Part shown: one piece after another, positions 7,241-14,357 of the stretch
Numbering within the stretch: the stretch's first letter is position 1
How the letters are laid out: the number at the start of each line of letters is the position of its first letter
Assembly (NCBI GenBank): GCA_002789275.1
Contig: PFSX01000072.1
Coordinates: forward strand, 1-15,458
DNA from: Candidatus Huberarchaeum crystalense
GTDB lineage: Archaea; Huberarchaeota; Huberarchaeia; Huberarchaeales; Huberarchaeaceae
DNA: 15,458 bases
Direction: 5' to 3'
The notes under the pieces: generated by a model
What the model was told of the DNA's origin: nothing
The model's database searches: none
What the model saw: only the letters and a program-made list of their open reading frames with translations
Position numbers and translations under genes: made by a program

Positions 7241-8386
7241 CTATTTAAGTGGGCTTATATTTCTCAATTTTTCAATAAATTTTGGCAAAACGCTTAAAAA
7301 ATAATCTATTTCTTTGTTTGTTGTGTATTTGCTTATTGTAATGCGAAGCGATCCGTGAGTTTGCTCTGGACTTAAACCAAGCGCGCGCAAAACATGGCTT
7401 GGTTCTAATGATTTTGAAGCACAAGCAGAACCAGTTGAAACAGCAATTCCTAAATTATCTAAATGCATTAGCAATGACTCGCCTTCAATCTTGTCAAATC
7501 GCACATTTATGTTGTTGCATGCTCGTTGCGTCAACGACCCGTTTAAATGACTGCCTTTGATTTTTAAGATTTCTTTTATTGTTTTGTTTCGAATTTCTGT
7601 CATTTTTTTAATATCTTCTGGCTTTATAACATCAACTGCTGCGCCAAAACCAATAATTCCGGGAATATTTTGAGTGCCCCCTCGCAGACCATCTTCCTGC
7701 CCCCCACCATGCACCCATGGCTCGATTTTTACGTTGTTTTGAATATAAAGTGCTGCAACTCCTTTTGGCCCATGAATTTTGTGCGCACTTATTGTAACTA
7801 AATCTAAAAAATATTTGTCAACATTGAGAGGAACTTTTGTAAAACTTTGGCATGCGTCTGTGTGAAAATAAATTCCTTTTTCACGGCAAATTTTTCCAAT
7901 CTCACAAATCGGCTGTATTGTTCCAATTTCATTATTTACATGCATAACTGAAACCAAAATTGTATCTTTGCGAATAGCTTTTTTTAGCGCGCCAACATCA
8001 ACAATTCCTTCTTTGTTAACATCCAAATAAGTTATTTCAAACCCTTGTTTTTCTAACCATTTGCAACTTTCAAGCACGCAACTATGCTCTATTTTAGATG
8101 TGATAATGTGTTTCCCTTTGTTGCGATTAGCAAAGGCAACTCCTTTAATTGCGAGATTGTTTGATTCAGAACCGCAACCAGTAAAGACCAAAATACCTCT
8201 TTTAGCACCCAATTTTTCTAAAATGCGTTTGCGCACCATTTCAATTGCCTTTGCTGGCTCTCTTCCAAACAGATGAATGGAGTTAGGATTTCCAAATTTT
8301 TTAGTTAAATATGGCTTCATTGCTTTCAAAACTTCAGGTGCAATTTGCGTTGTTGCTCCATTATCTAAATAAATAGTGTTAGTCAT
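7241..8386 (-). CDS. iscS: Cysteine desulfurase, NifS/IscS class
   Basis: A PLP enzyme that takes sulfur from cysteine as a protein persulfide for Fe-S clusters and thio-modifications. It has 381 residues. Visible motifs: YLDNGATT at 6-13, GNPNSIHLFGRE at 32-43, TGCGSESNN at 69-77, H101 that stacks on PLP, HTDACQS at 175-181, the PLP lysine K203 in SAHKIHGPKG, and the catalytic loop cysteine C322 in STGSACASKSLEPSHVL. The GSAC pattern and short loop place it in the NifS/IscS group. In this locus it could feed sulfur to SepCysS or to the IscU-like scaffold. A circularity is worth noting: it uses free cysteine, which the cell would have to obtain from outside or by protein turnover if it makes cysteine only on tRNA. 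It is divergent from the next gene with only 26 bases between the annotated starts. Confidence 0.93.
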   Translation of the reverse strand: MTNTIYLDNGATTQIAPEVLKAMKPYLTKKFGNPNSIHLFGREPAKAIEMVRKRILEKLGAKRGILVFTGCGSESNNLAIKGVAFANRNKGKHIITSKIEHSCVLESCKWLEKQGFEITYLDVNKEGIVDVGALKKAIRKDTILVSVMHVNNEIGTIQPICEIGKICREKGIYFHTDACQSFTKVPLNVDKYFLDLVTISAHKIHGPKGVAALYIQNNVKIEPWVHGGGQEDGLRGGTQNIPGIIGFGAAVDVIKPEDIKKMTEIRNKTIKEILKIKGSHLNGSLTQRACNNINVRFDKIEGESLLMHLDNLGIAVSTGSACASKSLEPSHVLRALGLSPEQTHGSLRITISKYTTNKEIDYFLSVLPKFIEKLRNISPLK

Positions 8387-8412
8387 ATATTTTTGTTGCG
8401 TTTATAAATTTT

Positions 8413-8985
8413 GTGCTGGGTTGCTCTTTTTCTTTTAAATATATTATAAATATTATAGATAAACATAAACTTACTGATGTTGAACAATTTATCAAAAAAT
8501 TCCACGAAGACAAAAAGCAAAACAAACTCGATTTATCCCTTGATGAAGATTTATCAATAGCAATTATGAATCTGGTGAGTATTGAAGAACACTTCTTTTT
8601 TACAGCTGAAAAAACAAAGAAAAGAAAGTACTTTGATTTGCTGAAAGAGGTGCGCGAAATGCGAAAGAGCTTGTTGAAAAAAATTGTAAAAAATCAAGAA
8701 GGTGAAATATGGTGCATTTCAAAGCATTTATTAGCATCTTCTATGCGGCTAATGGAAGTAGGGACAAAACTTTTAAAAGAGGACAGAAAAGACGAAGCAT
8801 ATGACTTGTTTGATAACTCATACAAACTTTACACTTTATTTTGGGCATTGAATTTAAAATTAATTGATGTTGGTGAGATAAAGGAACTGCATGGTAGCGC
8901 GCTCAACAAAACAGACAAAAACAAAAGTATTTTTCAGAAAATTGGGAATATTATTGATAAAACATTAGATTGTTGTAAAGAGTAA
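8413..8985 (+). CDS. Conserved-looking helical protein of unknown function
   Basis: 190 residues from a GTG at 8413. I do not assign a function. The central part (about 44-155) looks like a folded helical domain: SIEEHFFFTAEKT at 56-68, YFDLLKEVREMRKSLLKK at 73-90, GEIWCISKHLLASSMRLMEV at 97-116, then a helix-turn-helix-like pair with DEAYDLFDNSYKLYTLFWALNLKL. Glu, His and Cys residues (E58, E59, H60, C101, H105) could form a metal site in a helical bundle, but that is inference. I have an impression of similar proteins in small archaeal and candidate-phyla bacterial genomes. The start is uncertain: there is no ATG until residue 52, and the GTG lies 26 bases from the divergent desulfurase start. 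The last 12 codons belong to a 46-base tandem repeat. Confidence 0.75.
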   Translation: MLGCSFSFKYIINIIDKHKLTDVEQFIKKFHEDKKQNKLDLSLDEDLSIAIMNLVSIEEHFFFTAEKTKKRKYFDLLKEVREMRKSLLKKIVKNQEGEIWCISKHLLASSMRLMEVGTKLLKEDRKDEAYDLFDNSYKLYTLFWALNLKLIDVGEIKELHGSALNKTDKNKSIFQKIGNIIDKTLDCCKE

Positions 8986-9070
8986 ATTTTTAGATATTAT
9001 TGATAAAACATTAGATTGTTGTAAAGAGTAAATTTTTAGATATTATTGATAAAACATTAGATTGTTGTAA
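8948..9070 (+). repeat. 46-base tandem repeat copying the end of the preceding gene
   Basis: Copies begin at 8948, 8994 and 9040; the third breaks off at about 9070. The first copy encodes the end of the helical protein (NIIDKTLDCCKE and stop). The others repeat this coding sequence downstream as non-coding sequence. Copies are near-identical, so the event is recent. No unique spacers, so not CRISPR. Confidence 0.9.
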
Positions 9071-9197
9071 TAAATATGGATTAAATAAGAGAGTATTTCT
9101 AATTTTCAGGTTTTTTAAATAATTATATTTACTCTGACTTTTTTAAATAAGATATAATAACTAAGTTAAATTAAACATAGTTTTTTAGAGGATTTTT
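9071..9197. other. Intergenic stretch after the repeat, no gene seen
   Basis: AT-rich sequence between the tandem repeat and the duplicated coding fragment. I see no open frame, RNA fold or box motif. Confidence 0.4.
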
Positions 9198-9248
9198 ACA
9201 AAGCAAGATTTATATAAAAAATTCCACAAAGACAAAAAGCAAAGTTAA
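9198..9248 (+). pseudogene. Short copy of an internal piece of the helical protein gene
   Basis: Bases 9216-9243 match 8494-8521 with a single mismatch (offset 722). In frame, 9198-9248 reads TKQDLYKKFHKDKKQS and stop, against EQFIKKFHEDKKQNK in the helical protein (residues 24-38). Upstream the frame is closed. It is either a scrap of a lost paralogue or a displaced duplicate. TTTATATAAA at 9209-9218 inside it may double as the TATA box for the phosphoesterase. Confidence 0.6.
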
Positions 9249-9285
9249 TTGTAGTTCAACTTCTTAGATTAATTATAAAAATCTT

Positions 9286-10248
9286 ATGCAAAAACTCATT
9301 GTAATATCTGATCTTCACGGCGCATTTGACAATCTGGAAAAAGTGCTTAAATATGCTATTGAAACCAAGCAAAACATTCTTTTTTGCGGTGATGTAATTG
9401 GATATCCTAATGAAGAAGATATTCCTGGAGATAAAAATAAAAAGGAACAACTAATTTTGTTTAAACAATATGCAAAAAAGCAATGGAAAACATTTGTCGA
9501 AGTTTGCGAAAAATACCCGCAAGTTCAGATTTTTAGTGTTCTGGGAAATTATGATTTTAAATCGTTTGTTAAAGATAAAAAATTTGCAAAAAACAACTTC
9601 AATGTTGAAGCAAACTCTAAGAATATTCAAAATTTAAAGATATGTGGGTGTGGTGGCGCAGATTATATTGTTAGTTTTTTACGAAGATGGGGCTATGTTA
9701 GAAATATATCTTTAAAAAATTTGCGTACAAATTGCGATATTTTTATATCTCACGAGCCAGTGTTCGGCTATGGCGATATTTCCTCTTTTATAATTATAGG
9801 GGGTGGAAAAATTATTGTATTTCCTATGAAAAAAGATATTGAAGCCCTAAAAAAACTTGCGCCTGATGATTCGCTTGTTGATTTGTTAATTGATATTGGC
9901 GACTTAGAAAAAGAAGATCTTAAAAAGAAAAAACAAAGCGACAAAGAGCAAAAGATAATTGATTTTTTAAAAAATTTAAAGAAAAAAGATGTTCAGCAAA
10001 CCCATGTTGGAAAACATATTCTTAAAAAATTTATTGAAAATAACAAAAAAATAAAATTATTTGTAGCAGGACATATTCATTCTGAGCAATCAGCAACAGA
10101 AGTTAGAACTATGGCTAAAATCAAGCCTGGCGAAACAATTTACACCACTCTTGTGTTAAATCCAGGACCATTGATGGAAGGCAATTTTGCAGAAGTGGAA
10201 ATTAGTAAAAGAAAAGTTAGGTTTGTAGGGTTTGGTAAAATTGAATAA
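9286..10248 (+). CDS. Calcineurin-like metallophosphoesterase
   Basis: 320 residues with the full set of metal-binding motifs of this superfamily: D9 and H11 in SDLHG, GD at 35-36 in FCGDVIGYP, GNYD at 87-90 in place of the usual GNHD/E, H156 in SHEP, and H263 and H265 in GHIH. It should be a soluble dinuclear metal hydrolase of phosphomonoesters or diesters; the substrate cannot be told. The GYP after the second motif resembles the archaeal MPE/YfcE-like group. An insertion of about 60 residues (about 175-245), Lys-rich and probably helical, lies between the SHEP and GHIH motifs. The N-terminus fits the family exactly, with the DxH motif at residues 9-11. It stands alone on the plus strand, convergent with the GTPase gene. 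Confidence 0.88.
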   Translation: MQKLIVISDLHGAFDNLEKVLKYAIETKQNILFCGDVIGYPNEEDIPGDKNKKEQLILFKQYAKKQWKTFVEVCEKYPQVQIFSVLGNYDFKSFVKDKKFAKNNFNVEANSKNIQNLKICGCGGADYIVSFLRRWGYVRNISLKNLRTNCDIFISHEPVFGYGDISSFIIIGGGKIIVFPMKKDIEALKKLAPDDSLVDLLIDIGDLEKEDLKKKKQSDKEQKIIDFLKNLKKKDVQQTHVGKHILKKFIENNKKIKLFVAGHIHSEQSATEVRTMAKIKPGETIYTTLVLNPGPLMEGNFAEVEISKRKVRFVGFGKIE

Positions 10249-10303
10249 AAATATATTTTTATTTTAAGGAGTGTAAATTTAGATTTAATTATCAAAAAAT
10301 ATA

Positions 10304-11509
10304 TTATTTACTGCTTAAAATCTCAATTACATCTCCATTGTTAAGCACTGTTTCTCGCCCAATTTTTTGTTTTTTCTTTACATCAATTGCACCAATAAAA
10401 TTATCTCCAAAATCAGTGTGAAGTTTGTAAGCAAAATCAAGCGTCGTGGCATTTGGCGGCATTAAAAATGCATCGGGCATTACATTTCCCTTAGAATCCT
10501 CTAGTTTGTTTACTCCCCCAGGAAAAATTATTTTATATTTGAGAAGGTTAAAGACAGCGAAATTAAGTGTTTGTTGAACACCTGTTCCATTGACTTTTTG
10601 CATTATTGTTCTTATTTTCTCTATCCCTTGTTTTTGCTGGTCTGTTAGTTTGTTTGGCTCTAAAATCTGAAAATCGTTGTCCCCTGGAACATATTTTATT
10701 ATTTTTTGTTTTTCTGCAAATCTAAGTTGAATTTCTGCGAGCGCGCAGGTCGGAATAAAAGAATATTGCGGAAATGTAGAAACAAGGCGGTTAAAATTGC
10801 TTTCTGAACCTTTAATATCTATTTTATTTGCTGCGAAAACCATTGGTTTGGATATTAAACGAAGATTTTTTGTAAAGGTTTTGTATTCGTCGTCTGACCA
10901 AAGTGTAATCAATTTTCCTTTTAAATTTGACTTTGTTATAGCATCTATAACTTGTTTTTCGCGGACATTTAACCCACTAAAATGTTCGGCAATGAATTTC
11001 TCAACAGGTGTGTCTGTTGCCATTAAACGAAGTTGACGCTCTATCTTTGTTTTTCCGCGCATAAAAATATTAAAATACCAATCATCTAACTCTTTTTCAA
11101 TGAATTTTACATCTTCTACAGGATCATTTTTTCCAACCTCAATAATTTCCCCTTGCATATTTGTTGAACCTGAAATATCAATGATATGAATCAAAGCATC
11201 AACATTTGACAAATCATCTAAAAACAGATTTCCTAATCCTTTTCCTTCTGCAGCACCAGGAACCAAGCCAGCAACATCAACTAATTCAAAAGGAACAAAT
11301 CTTTGTCCATCAATGCAAAACCCGTGTTGTGGATTGCATTTGACTTTAAAAAAGTTTTCAGCAGGACATTCTGCGCGCACATATGCCACACCAATATTTG
11401 GCTTAATTGTTGTAAAAGGATAATTTTGAATTTCAATGTCTGTCATTGTCGCTGCTTTGAAGAAAGATGATTTTCCTATATTTGGTTTTCCAATGATTCC
11501 TATTTTCAT
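10304..11509 (-). CDS. ychF: Obg/YchF-type GTPase with C-terminal TGS domain
   Basis: A P-loop GTPase of the TRAFAC class linked to ribosomes and translation. From ATG 11509 it has 401 residues: G1 GKPNIGKSS at 7-15, G2-region TT at 33-34, G3 DVAGLVPGAAEGKGLGN at 78-94, G4 NKID at 228-231, and a C-terminal TGS-like domain ending in a THFGDNF-like stretch (TDFGDNFIGAID) and NDGDVIEIL-like NNGDVIEIL. The open frame runs 27 codons further upstream, but that part is hydrophobic and unlike the family, while MKIGIIGKPN is the canonical start. The NKxD motif indicates GTP specificity; bacterial YchF, an ATPase, has NxxE here. Divergent from SBDS. Confidence 0.9.
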   Translation of the reverse strand: MKIGIIGKPNIGKSSFFKAATMTDIEIQNYPFTTIKPNIGVAYVRAECPAENFFKVKCNPQHGFCIDGQRFVPFELVDVAGLVPGAAEGKGLGNLFLDDLSNVDALIHIIDISGSTNMQGEIIEVGKNDPVEDVKFIEKELDDWYFNIFMRGKTKIERQLRLMATDTPVEKFIAEHFSGLNVREKQVIDAITKSNLKGKLITLWSDDEYKTFTKNLRLISKPMVFAANKIDIKGSESNFNRLVSTFPQYSFIPTCALAEIQLRFAEKQKIIKYVPGDNDFQILEPNKLTDQQKQGIEKIRTIMQKVNGTGVQQTLNFAVFNLLKYKIIFPGGVNKLEDSKGNVMPDAFLMPPNATTLDFAYKLHTDFGDNFIGAIDVKKKQKIGRETVLNNGDVIEILSSK

Positions 11510-11652
11510 AAATTGTTTTAATAAACTAAAAATAAACAATAACTTAAAATATAACTTATTAAAAATTCGCTTTAATAATGCAATATACAAAGTTTACTTT
11601 ATAAACTATTTATAATTTTCTTGTTCTGCAAGAAATTACAGTTTATAGCAAC

Positions 11653-11661
11653 TTTTTATAG
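11653..11661 (+). promoter_or_regulatory. TATA box of the SBDS gene
   Basis: TTTTTATAG is centred about 27 bases before the ATG at 11684, implying a leaderless mRNA. No Shine-Dalgarno sequence is seen. Confidence 0.55.
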
Positions 11662-11683
11662 TTAGGCTTTGCATAAATAACAT

Positions 11684-12424
11684 ATGGCATTTAGTATGGG
11701 TGAAAAGATTAGAAAAATAGAGATTAAAAACGCTGTAAAAGTAAATTATAAAAAAGCAGAATATTCTTTTGAAATTTTGGCAAAACCAAACGCAATTGAA
11801 AAGATAAAATCAGCAGAAACAGATAAAGATATAAGTGGTTTAAAACTTGAAGATATTTTGGTAGTCAGTGAAATATATTTAAATGCAGATGCAGGAAACA
11901 TTGCAAAAAAAGAAGGTTTAACTCGTACTTTTGGCACTGAAAATAAGCGCGAAATTGCTATTATTATGATTAAAGAAGGAATTGTTGAAATTACAGTAGA
12001 ACAAAAAAGAAAAATAATGAATCAAAAATTGGCGCAACTTGTTACCGCAATTCAGCGAAACGCAGTTGATTCTGTTACAAAAACAATAATTCCTACTGAA
12101 CGCATTGAATTAGCAATAGACCAAGTTAATTTTAAAATAGATTTATATCAACCGCTTGAAAAGCAAATTCAAGTAGTAGTGAAAAAAATCCAGCCAATTC
12201 TTCCCCTTTCTTTTGAGAAAATTAAACTACTTATTGTTATTTCTCCAGAATATGCTCCGCGCAGTTACGGTATTTTAAAAAAGTTTCAATCACAAAAGTT
12301 TGAATATCGCAATGATGGTTCTCTCGAAGCAACAGTTGAATTAACAGCTAACCAAAAAATAGAATTTCTCTCACAAATTAACAAGTTAACAAAAGGATCT
12401 GCTAATATTACTGAAATCTCTTAG
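11684..12424 (+). CDS. sdo1: Ribosome maturation protein SBDS (Sdo1 homologue)
   Basis: The archaeal SBDS protein, which in eukaryotes helps release the anti-association factor eIF6 from the new large subunit. It has 246 residues, the usual archaeal length. Domain I covers about 10-95 (VNYKKAEYSFEILAKP, LKLEDILVVSEIYLNADAG, LTRTFGT), domain II about 100-175 with EGIVEITVEQKRK and IIPTERIELAI, and domain III the ferredoxin-like remainder with YGILKKFQSQKF. An alternative ATG lies four codons in (MGEK). In many archaea SBDS is in the exosome operon next to Rrp4; here it is divergent from a GTPase and followed by an unknown gene. Confidence 0.93.
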   Translation: MAFSMGEKIRKIEIKNAVKVNYKKAEYSFEILAKPNAIEKIKSAETDKDISGLKLEDILVVSEIYLNADAGNIAKKEGLTRTFGTENKREIAIIMIKEGIVEITVEQKRKIMNQKLAQLVTAIQRNAVDSVTKTIIPTERIELAIDQVNFKIDLYQPLEKQIQVVVKKIQPILPLSFEKIKLLIVISPEYAPRSYGILKKFQSQKFEYRNDGSLEATVELTANQKIEFLSQINKLTKGSANITEIS

Positions 12425-12474
12425 AGTTTGATAAAATCTTTCAAATATCTTTGGGTTTATGCAAATCAAACTTT
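12423..12474 (+). terminator. Inverted repeat right after SBDS, possible terminator
   Basis: AGTTTGAT (12425-12432) and ATCAAACT (12465-12472), extensible by two pairs including one G-U, enclose 32 bases. The repeat starts at the SBDS stop codon. The long loop makes it a weak candidate. Confidence 0.3.
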
Positions 12475-12503
12475 TGAGTGTTATATTAAAAACACAATAA
12501 TTT

Positions 12504-13286
12504 ATGGCCAAAACAATGTCTTTTTCAAAAAACCAAGGAAAATATTCAAAAGTCACTAAAAAACCAAAACCTGAAAAACAAGAATTAAGAAAAGATATTG
12601 GAAAAATAAAACCTGAAAAACAAGAATTAAGAAAAGATATTGGAAAAATAAAACCTGAAAAACAAGAATTAAGAAAAATGACTAAAAAATCAACTGCAAA
12701 AATTGTTTTAAAAAAAGAAATATTGCAGCCAGAAACTTATACTTTTCCTAAAAAACATACAAAAACACCTGCTAGTTTAGAAGCATTGAAACACATTAAG
12801 TATTTTTTAAAAAGTGTTTTAGGTGAAGAATGTGCTGATTTTTTATATAAATTAAAATTAGACTTTGTTTATGAAGATTCTTGTTTGAAAGTAGATTATG
12901 AGCGGAGGATAGCTTGTAAGTATTTGTATATTCTTCAAAGCAAAGGAATTGCTGAATATATAAAAAAAGAGCGTGTAGAAGAAAAGGCGAGATTTGATTT
13001 TTTATGGGCAGTTAAAAGCGAGGAAATTTTAAGGCAAACTCATCTGTTTTATGTAAACAAACTTAATAAAATTAATGTAATTTTAGATATTATATCTACA
13101 CAGGAAGCATATGTTGATTCAGCAGAAAAGATTTATAGTTTTGATGAAGCAGTTGAATGCAATTTTGTGGGCGAAGATGGCGCAGAACTAAAGCACTGCA
13201 ATCTTCAAAAGCTACTTAAAGAAAAACACACACTTGAAAGAATTATTACTTCTTTAACAGATGTTCAGATAACTTCGCTTGTTTAA
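12504..13286 (+). CDS. Hypothetical protein with a Lys-rich repeated N-terminus
   Basis: 260 residues; I do not recognise a family. Residues 1-70 are basic and low in complexity, with a 14-residue unit KPEKQELRKDIGKI repeated about 2.6 times (22-58). Residues 85-260 look like a folded, mainly helical domain, with LEALKHIKYFLKSVLGEECADFLYKL, a cluster of charged helices around 150-180, and C-terminal LLKEKHTLERIITSL. There is no signal peptide or membrane segment. The basic repeat could bind nucleic acid, which would suit a place 79 bases behind SBDS on the same strand, but this is inference from composition. TTATATTAAA at 12481-12490 may be a promoter, although it is only about 18 bases from the ATG. 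Confidence 0.7.
   Translation: MAKTMSFSKNQGKYSKVTKKPKPEKQELRKDIGKIKPEKQELRKDIGKIKPEKQELRKMTKKSTAKIVLKKEILQPETYTFPKKHTKTPASLEALKHIKYFLKSVLGEECADFLYKLKLDFVYEDSCLKVDYERRIACKYLYILQSKGIAEYIKKERVEEKARFDFLWAVKSEEILRQTHLFYVNKLNKINVILDIISTQEAYVDSAEKIYSFDEAVECNFVGEDGAELKHCNLQKLLKEKHTLERIITSLTDVQITSLV
12567..12677 (+). repeat. In-frame 42-base tandem repeat inside the hypothetical gene
   Basis: Units begin at 12567, 12609 and 12651 and are essentially identical at the DNA level; the third is partial. They encode the 14-residue KPEKQELRKDIGKI unit. The near identity of codons points to recent expansion. Confidence 0.9.
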
Positions 13287-13389
13287 GTTTATGGTTCTGT
13301 CTCAAAAGATTTAAAACAATATTATGTAAATTAAATTTATAGTTGCAAATTATGTTAAACTCAATTTAATATGTTTGCTTTTCTTCGTG

Positions 13390-13397
13390 TTTATATT
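13390..13397 (+). promoter_or_regulatory. TATA box of the C/D box sRNA
   Basis: TTTATATT is centred about 26 bases before the first base of the predicted sRNA at 13421, exactly the distance expected between an archaeal TATA box and the transcription start. Confidence 0.65.
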
Positions 13398-13420
13398 GTG
13401 TTTTGTGTAAAAATCATAAG

Positions 13421-13477
13421 CACAAATGATGAAAGATAGGCGGTCTGAACTATGATGATAACTTACATTCTGATGTG
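13421..13477 (+). ncRNA. C/D box sRNA guiding 2'-O-methylation
   Basis: All four boxes are perfect: C box ATGATGA at 13426-13432, D' box CTGA at 13445-13448, C' box ATGATGA at 13452-13458, D box CTGA at 13470-13473. The D'-C' spacer is 3 bases. The guides are 12 bases (AAGATAGGCGGT) and 11 bases (TAACTTACATT), the spacing typical of archaea. CACA before the C box pairs with TGTG after the D box to close the terminal kink-turn stem. A TATA box lies upstream and a hairpin with a T-rich run downstream. It should assemble with L7Ae, Nop5 and fibrillarin. By the N+5 rule the D' guide would direct methylation of a C within ACCGC and the D guide a U within AAUGU. The targets are not proven. Confidence 0.88.
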
Positions 13478-13487
13478 TTGTTATTAG

Positions 13488-13526
13488 GCGCTTTTTGATG
13501 TTTTGATAAAGTGCTTTGTTTTTTGT
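13488..13526 (+). terminator. Hairpin and T-rich run downstream of the sRNA
   Basis: GCGCTTT (13488-13494) pairs with AAAGTGC (13508-13514) with one G-U pair and a 13-base loop, followed directly by TTTGTTTTTTG. It is placed 10 bases after the sRNA terminal stem, suited to ending that transcript. Confidence 0.55.
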
Positions 13527-13795
13527 TAAAAAATTTTTGCAGAATTATTTTCATAGTTTTGAAGAATCGTGCTGTTAAAAATTTTTATAATGTTATTGTA
13601 TATTCTTTTTTTATTATTATTTTTTAAGTTCAATAAAAAGCAACCACTTCAATGCTTTTAATGTTTTATGTTTTTAGACCTTTTAAGGTTTATATAACCA
13701 AGACTTTCTGAAAGTGTTTGTTAAAGAATTATTTTGTTTTTTAATTTTTTTGTGTTGTATTTCTTATTTTTATAATAGGTATTGAATCTAAATTT
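13527..13795. other. Intergenic stretch, no gene seen
   Basis: AT-rich and T-rich on the plus strand. It contains a perfect inverted repeat ACCTTTTAAGGT at 13678-13689, immediately followed by a good TATA-like TTTATATA, then a small hairpin ACTTT/AAAGT at about 13702-13714. A promoter without an evident gene is possible, but T-runs follow within 30 bases. I see no coding frame or guide RNA boxes. Confidence 0.4.
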
Positions 13796-13940
13796 GCGTT
13801 CTTTGATGTGAAAAATAATATTAAATTGTGAATTCTTAACAAAAAATAATATTAATTCGCGCTCCTTGATGTGAAAAATAATATTAAATTGTGAATTCTT
13901 AACAAAAAATAATATTAGATTGTGAATTCTTAACAAAAAT
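13796..13940. repeat. Nested tandem repeats of 63 and 31 bases with an EcoRI-like core
   Basis: ATTGTGAATTCTTAAC occurs at 13825-13840, 13888-13903 and 13919-13934. It alternates with AAAAATAATATTA (from about 13811, 13842, 13874 and 13905). GATGTG at 13805 and 13868 marks a 63-base unit present twice; the third core copy follows at half spacing. No unique spacers of constant length, so not a CRISPR array. It lies about 140 bases before the PRC-barrel gene. Confidence 0.85.
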
Positions 13941-14081
13941 ATGATGTTAACACTCGCAAATATCTTTAAATTTCGCAAGACACAAACACATTTGCTTCCT
14001 TTTTAAATCTAATTATCTACTATATATCTTAACAATTCATATAAAAATATAGGGGTTTTTAAATCCCTTACTAAATATGTT

Positions 14082-14357
14082 ATGGCAGAAGAAGTTTCCA
14101 CTAGATCACTTTCATATTTGTTTGGACGCAAAGTTTATCTAAACAACGGAGTATATGTAGGAACTATTGAGGATTTAATCATCACAAGTGACTCAATTCA
14201 TAAAATAGAAGTTCGCGCAGGAAGTTCGCGCATTCAGGCACTTATTAGTAGCTCTACAAAAGGTATTAAAATACCCTACAATAGCGTCAATGCAATAAAG
14301 GATGTTGTTATTATTGATAATATTATTGGTTTGCCTGCAACTGACAAAGAATCTTAA
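14082..14357 (+). CDS. Small PRC-barrel domain protein
   Basis: 91 residues, a single PRC-barrel: FGRKVYLNNGVYVGTIEDLIIT at 14-35 is the signature first half, and IKIPYNSVNAIKDVVIIDN at 72-90 region the second. Stand-alone PRC-barrel proteins of 80-100 residues are common in archaea; relatives include the RimM C-terminal domain and the photosynthetic reaction centre H subunit. Recent work ties some archaeal PRC-barrel proteins to cell division in haloarchaea; whether this one does so is unknown. AT-rich elements at 14039-14050 and 14055-14064 could be the promoter. The ATG at 14082 follows a T-rich leader with no Shine-Dalgarno sequence. Confidence 0.82.
   Translation: MAEEVSTRSLSYLFGRKVYLNNGVYVGTIEDLIITSDSIHKIEVRAGSSRIQALISSSTKGIKIPYNSVNAIKDVVIIDNIIGLPATDKES

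Noticed and set aside
8401-8408. Palindromic TTTATAAA as a shared promoter for the desulfurase and the helical protein
   Set aside because: It is about 18 and 8 bases from the two starts, too close for an archaeal TATA box unless the starts are wrong.
8413-8985. Calling the helical protein SepCysE
   Set aside because: No recognisable similarity; position alone is not enough.
11510-11590. 27-codon N-terminal extension of the GTPase
   Set aside because: It is hydrophobic and unlike the family, which begins directly at MKIGIIGKPNIGKS.
13796-13940. CRISPR array in the gene-free region
   Set aside because: Intervals between cores are themselves repeats and differ in length (63 and 31 bases).
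13721-13978. Minus-strand frame of 85 codons over the nested repeats
   Set aside because: Its sequence merely repeats the DNA repeat (HNLILFFVKN style), has odd composition, and has no plausible initiation context.
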